A stretch of DNA of 41,343 bases from a virus: positions 1 through 41,343 of IMG/VR virus record IMGVR_UViG_3300027852_000021, one strand, 5' to 3'. The notes below the pieces were generated by a model. That model made no database searches. It saw only the letters and a program-made list of their open reading frames with translations, and had not been told where the DNA came from. A program made the translations under genes and the position numbers. Numbering within the stretch: position 1 is the stretch's first letter; every line of letters starts with the position of its first letter. Shown in pieces: positions 1 through 6,065 of this stretch.

Positions 1-122
1 ATTATAGCGTGTAAAACCGAAGACTTGGCGGATAAAGATTTCTTAAGGGAGAAGCAAAATAAAAAACGGAAACTGTAAATATTGTGGGGCCCCCTTGCCG
101 GATTCCAAAGGGAAAAGAGCAT
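1..122. repeat. Terminal direct repeat, copy 1 (circular overlap)
   Basis: Bases 1-122 are identical to 41222-41343. An exact terminal overlap of this size is what an assembler leaves on a circular or circularly permuted molecule, so the true length is about 41,221 bp. Bases 1-78 are the 3' end of the Cys-rich gene that is complete at 41105-41299. Biological terminal repeats are possible but less likely, because the overlap cuts through genes. Headful packaging by a P22-type terminase fits a permuted genome. Confidence 0.93.
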
Positions 123-316
123 TGAACTTTTGCCGGAAACCAAAGAACTGCGCTTCAATGTTCTGGAAGCGTGAAGCGGTTAAGAGGGCTAAAGCGGAAA
201 AGGTGAGCACAAGAGGTACACGCCCTTGTCTCAGGTGTGATAAACCGATAAGTGAGGGATATTTGTGCCGGCTATGTAGGGCGCATGCGGGAACGATTGA
301 CAGTTCGTTTGTTTAA
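59..316 (+). CDS. Small zinc-ribbon protein, non-standard start
   Basis: The open frame runs from 47 to the TAA at 314-316. It encodes two Cys pairs near the N-terminus (CKYC, then NFC and NC) and two more later (CLRC, CRLC), a pattern typical of small phage zinc ribbons. The first CxxC lies upstream of the only standard start in frame, TTG at 95. A good ribosome binding site (AAGGGAG, 45-51) stands at normal distance from an ATA codon at 59, where an ATG would be expected. I take ATA 59 as the likely start, or as a mutated ATG. TTG 95 would lose half of the first zinc site and has no clear binding site. The gene overlaps the end of the preceding Cys-rich gene, as is common in this operon. 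Function unknown. Confidence 0.6.
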   Translation: MKNGNCKYCGAPLPDSKGKRALNFCRKPKNCASMFWKREAVKRAKAEKVSTRGTRPCLRCDKPISEGYLCRLCRAHAGTIDSSFV

Positions 317-334
317 TTTTTTTGGAGGTATGAA

Positions 335-565
335 ATGAAATCACCAAAAGAAAAATATATAAATGATCCCGAATACCATCATTTGGTTTGTACATTGGAA
401 CAGATGATAGAACAAGCTAGGTTTACACCGTCAGAATTGCGGGAGGCTTGCGTTTTGGCAAGTATCAATTATGAAATGCGGCATATCAGAGATCATAATC
501 TGCCACCGAATGTAGAAAACGCATTTCGTACGCTAGATGAATTTCTTTATAAACCGAAAAGATAA
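335..565 (+). CDS. Small early phage protein, helical, unknown function
   Basis: A 76-aa protein that begins at ATG 335, just after TTGGAGGTATGAA. It has no membrane segment or metal site. The middle (TPSELREAC to EMR) looks helical and resembles small accessory proteins found in many phage early operons, but I cannot assign a family. Its stop codon (563-565) falls in GATAACC, a setting like that of the cassette genes downstream, where the stop lies in the first box of an attC-like site (see the degenerate element at 561-590). Confidence 0.75.
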   Translation: MKSPKEKYINDPEYHHLVCTLEQMIEQARFTPSELREACVLASINYEMRHIRDHNLPPNVENAFRTLDEFLYKPKR

Positions 566-590
566 CCATCGAATGCACCCAATCTTAAAA
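561..590 (+). other. Possible degenerate attC-like remnant
   Basis: The segment TAACCA-TCGA-ATGCACCC followed by AATCTT resembles the intact element at 1544-1591 (TAACCAAAAGATGCACCC, then ATCTT after its loop) with the top of the hairpin and the GTT box missing. It may mark the 5' edge of the cassette array. The match is short and could be chance. Confidence 0.25.
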
Positions 591-605
591 GGAGGTAAAG
601 AAAAA

Positions 606-950
606 ATGAGAACAACATTAGTACTCAATATCATAATAATTTTGCTGGCATCATTTCTTTTCGGAGGGATTCTTTCTTGGGTACGGAAAAAGCCCCTCGA
701 AAACATACCGCCCAAAAGCACGCCCCCCGAAAGTAAAGCCCATAAAACCATGCCACCAGGATATTCTCTTGTTTATAATGCCAAAGGGCTTTATTCTTTT
801 AGGCATGATATAACAGGTTTTGTGGCTGGAGATGAGATAGAGCCTTCCAAAATTAAAAAAGAGGCAATTAAAGAGGCATGGCAACTATATAAATTTAAAC
901 TAACCCATAAACCAAAAAAGCCGGAGAAGTGGTTTTCGTGCGATCCCTAA
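606..950 (+). CDS. Single-pass membrane protein of cassette 1
   Basis: A 114-aa protein starting at ATG 606 behind AAAAGGAGGTAAAGAAAAA; upstream in-frame starts have no binding site. Residues 2-24 form one hydrophobic helix (LVLNIIIILLASFLFGGIL) followed by basic residues. A proline-rich linker with two MPP/TPP motifs comes next, then a charged C-terminal domain with a WF near the end. The stop TAA (948-950) lies inside the first box of the attC-like site at 945-992, the usual relation between an integron cassette gene and its site. No function is recognised. Membrane-anchored small proteins are common among cassette and accessory phage genes. Confidence 0.72.
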   Translation: MRTTLVLNIIIILLASFLFGGILSWVRKKPLENIPPKSTPPESKAHKTMPPGYSLVYNAKGLYSFRHDITGFVAGDEIEPSKIKKEAIKEAWQLYKFKLTHKPKKPEKWFSCDP

Positions 951-992
951 CAACAAGTTCGAGCGGATAACCCGCTCAACTTGGAGTTAGAC
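945..992 (+). other. attC-like recombination site A
   Basis: The inverse core box CCCTAAC (945-951) and core box GTTAGAC (986-992, a full match to GTTRRRY) enclose an imperfect hairpin. CTAAC pairs with GTTAG. After an unpaired AA/GA spacer, CAAGTT pairs with AACTTG and GAGCGG with CCGCTC, closed by a 5-nt loop. One extra base, C960, sits in the left arm only. This is the architecture of attC: R boxes, spacer, L boxes with an extrahelical base, terminal loop. The GTT(C)GAGCGG arm resembles the L box of classical cassettes. At 48 bp it is shorter than the usual 57 bp or more. A recombinase would cut after G986. Confidence 0.72.
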
Positions 993-1037
993 CCCCTGCT
1001 TGACAGGATGGCTGGCAAGTGATGAGGAGGGGGTAAA
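987..1037 (+). promoter_or_regulatory. Cassette leader that can mask the RBS of the next gene
   Basis: ACCCCCT (991-997) is complementary to AGGGGGT (about 1028-1034), which is the ribosome binding site of the gene at 1038. Between the arms lies CAGGATGGCTGGCAAGT, repeated exactly in the leader of the other cassette at 1777-1828. The shared segment also contains a mini-ORF, ATG GCT GGC AAG TGA, ending just before the binding site. Translation of the mini-ORF or binding of a ligand could control access. The structure is inferred from base pairing only. Confidence 0.5.
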
Positions 1038-1502
1038 ATGAGTTTTAGTATTAAAGAAATATGGGAGGTTAAGGATAAAATGATTGAGCACCCCAAAGAA
1101 ATAATAATAATCCTTGCCATAGTTGCCATAATAATTTTGGTAGGGTTCTATTTGCATGGTCTTTTAAGTGAAATGGGCAAGCAGACAATAAAGAACGATG
1201 TCCAATCAATGCCCATTGAAAACAAAATAGGAGGAGACAAGATTAATGGGGATAAATATGTTGTAGGTGGCGATCTTGTTGATGGGGATAAGTATCAAGT
1301 AAACACCTCAGATGGAGAAAGTGAACCCCTTGGGCCAAATAAAAAAACAATGCCACCACAACAAACAACTGGAATTAAAGTTGAGGGGAAAAGAAACCTT
1401 ACGAGTGGCAATGTTGTTATAGGCGCAGATACCGGCTATGATATAAGCGGCGAAGACAATGTAACGACAGATAATAAATATGACCCTTCAAAATCAGAAT
1501 AA
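1038..1502 (+). CDS. Membrane-anchored protein with GGDK-type repeats (cassette 2)
   Basis: A 154-aa protein, ATG 1038 after GAGGAGGGGGTAAA. Residues 22-44 form one strongly hydrophobic helix (IIIILAIVAIIILVGFYL). It is followed by short tandem repeats of the form GGDKxxGDKYxxGGDxxDGDKY and then a Gly/Asn/Thr-rich tail with VVIGADTGYDISGEDN. GDxxxGD repeats of this kind occur in bacterial accessory proteins, some linked to conflict systems. I do not assign a function. The gene fills a unit bounded by attC-like sites A and B (587 to 599 bp, cut after G986 and G1585). Confidence 0.72.
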   Translation: MSFSIKEIWEVKDKMIEHPKEIIIILAIVAIIILVGFYLHGLLSEMGKQTIKNDVQSMPIENKIGGDKINGDKYVVGGDLVDGDKYQVNTSDGESEPLGPNKKTMPPQQTTGIKVEGKRNLTSGNVVIGADTGYDISGEDNVTTDNKYDPSKSE

Positions 1503-1543
1503 CCCTTTGTCGGAATGGACGGAATGGATACATGATAACCTCA

Positions 1544-1591
1544 CCCTAACCAAAAGATGCACCCGATGAACGGGTGATCTTGGTGTTATGT
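1544..1591 (+). other. attC-like recombination site B
   Basis: CCCTAAC (1544-1550) and GTTATGT (1585-1591) bracket a hairpin: TAAC with GTTA, AAGAT with ATCTT, then an unpaired G1559 on the left arm, and CACCCG with CGGGTG around an ATGAA loop. The order of boxes and the single extrahelical base match sites A and D. The right box fits GTTRRRY in six of seven positions at most. TTTGTCGG (1506-1513) and CCGACAAA (1593-1600) form a further inverted repeat around the element. Confidence 0.65.
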
Positions 1592-1732
1592 GCCGACAAA
1601 AAGAAATATTACAACTGTTGTGATATCACAACAGTTGCAGCAGACAACAAACAAGTGTCGGTAAATTCAGTTGTGGTGATATCACCACAACTGGCAAAGG
1701 AGTTGTGATATCACAACCCCAAGAAAAGTTCT
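1592..1732 (+). promoter_or_regulatory. ORF-less cassette with three perfect palindromes
   Basis: Between attC-like sites B and C there is no gene. The longest ATG frame, at 1588, encodes 11 residues and lacks a binding site. The unit instead carries three perfect palindromes. The first is 26 bp at 1612-1637, the second 26 bp at 1668-1693, the third 16 bp at 1702-1717. The first and third share GTTGTGATATCACAAC; the second has GTGGTGATATCACCAC. Centres are 56 and 29 bp apart. All are centred on TGATATCA, so each contains GATATC. They could be operators for a dimeric protein or RNA hairpins. The exact symmetry is far beyond chance. Confidence 0.8.
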
Positions 1733-1782
1733 CCATAACCAAAAAATACACCCGATAAAGACGGGTGATTTTGGCGTTAGGC
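1733..1782 (+). other. attC-like recombination site C
   Basis: CCATAAC (1733-1739) and GTTAGGC (1776-1782, a full GTTRRRY match) bracket the hairpin AAAAT/ATTTT, an unpaired A on the left arm, then CACCCG/CGGGTG with a 7-nt loop. The stem sequence is close to site B, and the GGCGTTAGGC right end is typical of integron cassettes. It closes the palindrome-bearing unit and opens the next gene-bearing unit. Confidence 0.68.
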
Positions 1783-1828
1783 CCCCTTAATCAACAGGAT
1801 GGCTGGCAAGTTAAAGGGGGTGGGTTAA
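1777..1828 (+). promoter_or_regulatory. Second cassette leader with RBS-masking stem
   Basis: This leader matches that at 987-1037. CCCCCTT (about 1782-1788) pairs with AAGGGGG ahead of the GTG start at 1829, and the loop contains the same CAGGATGGCTGGCAAGT. The pairing arms differ in sequence from the first leader but stay complementary (CCCCCT/AGGGGG against CCCCCTT/AAGGGGG), which supports a kept RNA structure. The internal ATG GCT GGC AAG frame here runs to a TAA directly touching the GTG start, so translational coupling is possible. Confidence 0.5.
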
Positions 1829-2374
1829 GTGTCGAAAATATTATGGATTATTGGGTTAAATATAGTCTCTTATTTTTTAAGTAAAATAATTGACAGGATA
1901 ATTGGGAGGTCGCCCGAAATGATGCAAGCATTTACAAATTTTGTTGGCGTAAGTTTTTATTACGCCATATTTTTTGCCCTGATAAACATTGGAGCCCTTT
2001 ATTATTTTACAAGGGACCAGGCCCCAGGGGTTGTCCCCCTTGCACTAAAAAAAACCATCACAAACAAAACTTTCAGAGTAGAAAAAGAGATAATTGACGG
2101 GAAACAATATGTTAACTGTACGTTTGATGGAGCGGAGTTAATATTTAAAGGGACTCGTCCTTTTAGTTTAAATTATAATAAATTTTCGCGGCCCGCACCT
2201 AGAATAAAATTTGAGGATAGCGCAAGGCTTACTATTGAAATGCTTGCCGCTCTTTATTCTGACCCAGTATTTAGGCCGGTGATTGAAGCAACTTTTGAAG
2301 ATATAAAAACAGGTGGCATTAAGCAACCAAAGCAGGGAACAAGACAGACTGGATGCAGGACAGACTCACCCTAA
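1829..2374 (+). CDS. Two-helix membrane protein of cassette 3
   Basis: A 181-aa protein with a GTG start at 1829 behind AAAGGGGGTGGGTTAA. The N-terminal third has two hydrophobic stretches (residues 4-22 and about 40-62). The soluble C-terminal part has the motif NKTFRVEKEIIDGKQYVNCTF and later ARLTIEMLAALYSDP. A similar hydrophobic N-terminus plus FxxCTF-type module occurs in small membrane proteins of accessory gene pools, with no known function. The stop TAA (2372-2374) lies in the CCCTAAC box of attC-like site D. The last 15 residues are polar and poorly structured. Confidence 0.72.
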   Translation: MSKILWIIGLNIVSYFLSKIIDRIIGRSPEMMQAFTNFVGVSFYYAIFFALINIGALYYFTRDQAPGVVPLALKKTITNKTFRVEKEIIDGKQYVNCTFDGAELIFKGTRPFSLNYNKFSRPAPRIKFEDSARLTIEMLAALYSDPVFRPVIEATFEDIKTGGIKQPKQGTRQTGCRTDSP

Positions 2375-2416
2375 CCAAAAAATGCAGCGGACGAGCCGCT
2401 GATTTTGGCGTTATGC
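2369..2416 (+). other. attC-like recombination site D
   Basis: CCCTAAC (2369-2375) and GTTATGC (2410-2416) bracket a hairpin: TAAC/GTTA, AAAAT/ATTTT, an extrahelical G on the left arm, then CAGCGG/CCGCTG around ACGAG. The TGCAGCGGACG...CCGCTGA arm is very like those of known cassette arrays. It is the last site of the array; the following small gene has no site behind it. Confidence 0.7.
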
Positions 2417-2439
2417 CCTTAGCGGAAAGGAGGTTTAAA

Positions 2440-2574
2440 ATGCCAGACACAGTAAACACTGAATTACAACCAGATAACATAGATAAGTACGATATAGATA
2501 AAATAATGCAGTATGCAGAAATCGTTGATCTTTCCAACACTATATCGTTCGATGACGAAAAGCTGACCTCCTAG
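2440..2574 (+). CDS. Small acidic protein at the end of the array
   Basis: A 44-aa protein, ATG 2440, with a strong binding site (AAAGGAGG, ten or so bases upstream). It is acidic and rich in Asp, Ile and Asn (DNIDKYDIDKIMQYAE), with no Cys and no membrane helix. It lies directly behind attC-like site D and before the operon terminator, so it is either the fixed gene next to the array or a last cassette that has lost its site. Function unknown. Confidence 0.6.
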   Translation: MPDTVNTELQPDNIDKYDIDKIMQYAEIVDLSNTISFDDEKLTS

Positions 2575-2580
2575 ATAGTT

Positions 2581-2634
2581 AGGGCAGCCCAACACAATAC
2601 GAGCTACTGTATAGTTGAGGCTGCCCTTATTTTA
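2581..2634 (+). terminator. Intrinsic terminator of the early (+) operon
   Basis: AGGGCAGCC (2581-2589) pairs perfectly with GGCTGCCCT (2619-2627), and CAAC with GTTG just inside. TTATTTTAT follows. It lies between convergent operons. On the minus strand the stem is not followed by a T tract, so termination of the late operon here would be weaker. Confidence 0.75.
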
Positions 2635-2665
2635 TCCTCACACAAGCATAGACTACCCTCCCCTC

Positions 2666-2815
2666 TTATGCTTCATACTGAAATAAAGCGTCCAGCGCCC
2701 TCAAGGCCCAATTATCCCACTCAGTATCAGGATCGTCAATAGCCTTCAATAAGAGCTCTCTCAATATTTCACGATACGCCATCGATAACATTTTTAAGAT
2801 CATTGCTTCCTTCAT
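2666..2815 (-). CDS. Small protein at the distal end of the late operon
   Basis: A 49-aa protein from ATG 2815, with AAAGGAGGTAAAATC upstream. Its start overlaps the TGA of the endolysin gene (ATGA). The sequence is helical and acidic in the middle (DDPDTEWDNW) with Leu-rich flanks. It is the last gene of the late operon. No function is recognised; its place next to the endolysin suggests a lysis accessory role, which is only a guess. Confidence 0.65.
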   Translation of the reverse strand: MKEAMILKMLSMAYREILRELLLKAIDDPDTEWDNWALRALDALFQYEA

Positions 2816-3222
2816 GATTTTACCTCCTTTCTCATATTTAACTCAAAATGCCAAAGATCGTAAAAAGTCTGATCGTTAAAATCATTATCCGAATCCCAAT
2901 CCCCACCCCAACGAATAGGGATGTCTAGCCCCTTTGCTATGCCCTTTACATACCCGGCAAAGAAATAATGTCCCTGAATATCAACCATTTTAACCGGAAA
3001 GGGAGCTACGTCAATGGCCATAGAAGGCATTTTATTGTGTTTACTATTAGGATATATCTTTGTTGATTGATCTTTCATGTAAGCGTCATCCTGCGCCGCC
3101 TTATCCCTATGTCCACACAACACTATGCAGTCAACTTCCTTGATAACCCTTGAAAACAGTCTTATCAATCTACCCTCACACGAAAGTAGCCTATTTTGTG
3201 ATCTAGCAGAAAAGAAATACAT
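2812..3222 (-). CDS. Endolysin, M15-type D-Ala / L-Ala-D-Glu peptidase
   Basis: A 136-aa single-domain enzyme predicted to cut peptidoglycan peptide stems at lysis. The zinc ligands of the M15 (VanY/T5 endolysin) fold can be followed: His62 in SKHNKMPSMAID, Asp71 at its end, and His125 in LWHFEL near the C-terminus, with Glu127 as a nearby acid. The length fits phage M15 endolysins, which lack a separate wall-binding domain. There is no signal peptide, so export would need a holin; the neighbour at 3238-3516 is the candidate. Confidence 0.85.
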   Translation of the reverse strand: MYFFSARSQNRLLSCEGRLIRLFSRVIKEVDCIVLCGHRDKAAQDDAYMKDQSTKIYPNSKHNKMPSMAIDVAPFPVKMVDIQGHYFFAGYVKGIAKGLDIPIRWGGDWDSDNDFNDQTFYDLWHFELNMRKEVKS

Positions 3223-3237
3223 TATATATTATCCTTA

Positions 3238-3516
3238 TTATGGCCCAGGAAACATCTCCCCCTTATGCGGCCACAAAATCCTATCAAGTTTATTTTCCAC
3301 CCCGCTGATCTTCTCTGTAAACAGCTCTTTAAGTTCAGCGATCTGTTTCTCAAGTTTTTCCTGATCGCATTTATACCGCTCAAGCCGCACAAACTCTTTG
3401 GGGAGATTGTCTTTAAGTGTGGACAGGCTAAGTGTGCTCCACCCTTGGGTTAAAGTGAGGATCGCCAAAAGAAAATAAACCAGGAAGGTTAACCATTTAG
3501 AATTTGTGTCAGTCAT
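3238..3516 (-). CDS. Holin- or spanin-like membrane protein
   Basis: A 92-aa protein, ATG 3516, behind AAGGAATCTTTA. Residues 8-32 form one hydrophobic segment (WLTFLVYFLLAILTLTQGW). A coiled-coil-like stretch with KCDQEKLEKQIAELKELF follows, then a short Pro-rich end. An N-terminal anchor plus coiled coil beside an endolysin fits a class III/pinholin-like holin or an inner-membrane spanin. Sequence alone does not separate these. Confidence 0.6.
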   Translation of the reverse strand: MTDTNSKWLTFLVYFLLAILTLTQGWSTLSLSTLKDNLPKEFVRLERYKCDQEKLEKQIAELKELFTEKISGVENKLDRILWPHKGEMFPGP

Positions 3517-3554
3517 TAAAGATTCCTTTTTAGTAAAAATAATATCTCATTAAG

Positions 3555-6065
3555 CTAATTCGACCAAGGCCCGATAATATCATAAAATGTATACCCCGCT
3601 AGGTCTCCGCCTGTATAGTTATTAGGTATTTCTACCACTCCTACGGCACATCTCCCCCCACTATTATGTGGTAACTTTGCTGCTGCTTGAGAAGCGGCAA
3701 CATCACCAGCAATTCCATTTCCCGTTCCGGCAGAACTAAGAACTAAAAGCACTTTTCTATATTCCGCCGCCCCTGTTTGAAAACCTGCTGCTGAGATATC
3801 AAACAAGTCATCTGTACTGGCCTTAGTATAGACAAGTCCATTAATCGAATATGTTACCGTGGCAGATATTCGCGCTTTCCCATTTGTGGTAGCGTCCCCA
3901 ACGGCAGCCCCGGTATCATGTAGAACAAAGCTATTCACGTGCTGTTTTTTAATTTCCGTTCCAGTTCCGGCAACGATATTATCATAATACTGAGTCGCCT
4001 CGTTATTTATATCCCCTGAAGTATTGTTAAATAGGGTATTTCCTTCAAAAATAAGTGTCGGGCTTCCTGCTGAAACAGTCCAGTTTATCCCATATCCAGC
4101 GTTTCCGGCTGAGGTATTTCCTCTGAATATAATCCCACCAGTACCACTAACAGGATTATTTAACAATATCCCATCGCCAGGGAAGTTAAGAACCGTATTT
4201 CCCTCAAAAACTGTTCCGTCCAATCTATTATCAACTACTAATCCACTTCCATATGGTGCTGAAACATAAGTACCATCACCCACAACCATATTACCTTTAA
4301 CAACACTATTTTTTTGGTAATCAATCCATATTCCTGTATTGAACCCAATAATTGTGTTGTTAGAAAATATATTATCCCCAAAATAGACTCTTTCTGTATT
4401 ATCCGAAAAACTCCTTATTCCAGTGCGGTCTGCACTGTTTGATGGATCAAAACAATAAATTACATTGTTGCTTATTACATGCCCAGTTGCTTCAAAAGTT
4501 GCCCCAACCCCCTGTGAAGTTTTACTGGTGCCTAAATTCGTTCCATCTACGATAATCCCAATTTTCGCACCTGTGACCGTATTCCCTGAAATATTACATC
4601 CTTTTGCCAGCCCTGTTGTTGCAATACTGGCTGAGGTTGCACCCATAGTACCACTAGAATCAACGGTGTTCCCACATATGGTAGTATATAAAGAGTGTGT
4701 CTTTATACCGTTTTGCCATACATTTTTAACAGTATTATTGTTAACAACATGAAAAGAGCCTGTGCCAATATATACCCCATGCTCTGACATATTATAAGAC
4801 TCGTTCCCTATGAATTGTAGTTGCTGAATATCTTCAGTATACCCTGTTTCATCTCCCGCAACATTAGATACTGAGGTTATTGAAGTAGAAAGGTTGTTAA
4901 ATTTACTGTTTAATACTCTGAAATTATCTCCACCGCCATAAGTTGTTCTTTTCCCTAATGCAACCCCTACCCTTCCCCTAGAACCAGCAGCAAGAGGGGA
5001 GGCGTTCTCAAAGGTACATTTTTCAATCAAGGTATCATCTGTATCCGCCGCGAAAATACCATAATCATCAATTTCATAAAAACCACAACCAGTAAAAGTA
5101 TGATTATCAGATTGATCAATATATATGGCAGTATATGCACTATAAGTTGAATCACCACCCGTAGAATGGCTCCCTTCTCCGTACATATCAAGGCCGGTTA
5201 TAGAAAAATTATCACTGGTTACTGTGAATAAAATAAAGTTATTGTCTGCGGCGAACCGCTTGATTGAAGAATTATGCGCGATTATCTCGGCATCAACCCC
5301 TGGGGTAACAGTGGCACTAATATAAATATCCATATTGGCAATAACAACCGGAACTTTTGACGTGCCGGAGAAATTAACGGCATCAACCAAATGTGTCCTT
5401 TCATCCGTAGCATCACCAGTGACCCCAAACCACTCAACAGGGAACTCGGATATTTTTGGAGAACCGTTAACCGCGCCGCTCCCCGTCCAGTTGAAGCATT
5501 GATATGCCCCGGCACTTATTGGCCCATTGATGGTAAGAGTAGCCGCTCCGCCTCCGTCTGAGATGATTGCGCCTGGTTCTATTATAAGGGCAAGGGTGCT
5601 TGGTATTGTTTCAGTAGTAGACAGTGTATAAGTAGTATTCGCCCCGGAACTTCCACGGCTGAGAACAAGGGCCCCAACGTTTGACCCGGCTTGATCGACA
5701 TAGTATTTAATCGTGTTGTTATCACCCGTAACACCTTGATCTGCCGCCGTCGCATCAGGATAGAAGGCGTTTGAGTGGAAATCTCCGTAGTCAAGGCCCA
5801 CCCCTGTTATATTATCCCGAGGCCACCCCCCTTGCTGAACATCACTTGAATCTAAAAGATTAAGTTTATACGACCCGGAAAGATAGACAATGGCTTTGCC
5901 CTCAGAATCCAACACAACCGGGTTTGTATTTGCATTGCCATCCTCATCATAGGTAGCTTTTGGTGTGCTTGTTCCCGGTTCATAGCTATATAACTTCCCT
6001 CCGGCGAGTGGATCACCACTTGCGTCATATGCCCTAAATAATGGATGTGTTAATAGCTGTGTCAT
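3555..6065 (-). CDS. Tailspike with right-handed beta-helix
   Basis: An 836-aa receptor-binding protein, the counterpart of P22 gp9 by position and design. Residues 1-90 resemble the particle-binding head of tailspikes (HPLFRAYDASGDPLAGGKLY, then SGSYKLNLLDS). From about residue 200 to 720, repeated short strands with GN(T/N), VKGNxV and FEGNT motifs form a pectate-lyase/NosD-like parallel beta-helix, likely with polysaccharide-cleaving or deacetylating activity. The last 100 residues form a separate cap. ATG 6065 overlaps the end of the upstream gene (ATGA). The helix repeats are Asn-rich, as in other phage spikes. Confidence 0.88.
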   Translation of the reverse strand: MTQLLTHPLFRAYDASGDPLAGGKLYSYEPGTSTPKATYDEDGNANTNPVVLDSEGKAIVYLSGSYKLNLLDSSDVQQGGWPRDNITGVGLDYGDFHSNAFYPDATAADQGVTGDNNTIKYYVDQAGSNVGALVLSRGSSGANTTYTLSTTETIPSTLALIIEPGAIISDGGGAATLTINGPISAGAYQCFNWTGSGAVNGSPKISEFPVEWFGVTGDATDERTHLVDAVNFSGTSKVPVVIANMDIYISATVTPGVDAEIIAHNSSIKRFAADNNFILFTVTSDNFSITGLDMYGEGSHSTGGDSTYSAYTAIYIDQSDNHTFTGCGFYEIDDYGIFAADTDDTLIEKCTFENASPLAAGSRGRVGVALGKRTTYGGGDNFRVLNSKFNNLSTSITSVSNVAGDETGYTEDIQQLQFIGNESYNMSEHGVYIGTGSFHVVNNNTVKNVWQNGIKTHSLYTTICGNTVDSSGTMGATSASIATTGLAKGCNISGNTVTGAKIGIIVDGTNLGTSKTSQGVGATFEATGHVISNNVIYCFDPSNSADRTGIRSFSDNTERVYFGDNIFSNNTIIGFNTGIWIDYQKNSVVKGNMVVGDGTYVSAPYGSGLVVDNRLDGTVFEGNTVLNFPGDGILLNNPVSGTGGIIFRGNTSAGNAGYGINWTVSAGSPTLIFEGNTLFNNTSGDINNEATQYYDNIVAGTGTEIKKQHVNSFVLHDTGAAVGDATTNGKARISATVTYSINGLVYTKASTDDLFDISAAGFQTGAAEYRKVLLVLSSAGTGNGIAGDVAASQAAAKLPHNSGGRCAVGVVEIPNNYTGGDLAGYTFYDIIGPWSN

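Noticed and set aside
1612-1717. Palindromes as CRP sites or as CRISPR repeats
   Set aside because: The TGTGA and TCACA halves are only 2 bp apart instead of 6, and the repeats are not evenly spaced or separated by spacers of one length.
2577-2620. GTTAGGGC, GCCCAAC and GTTGAGG near the last gene as a fifth attC site
   Set aside because: The boxes are only about 30 nt apart, no L-type stem with an extra base lies between them, and the whole forms a terminator hairpin followed by a T-rich tract.
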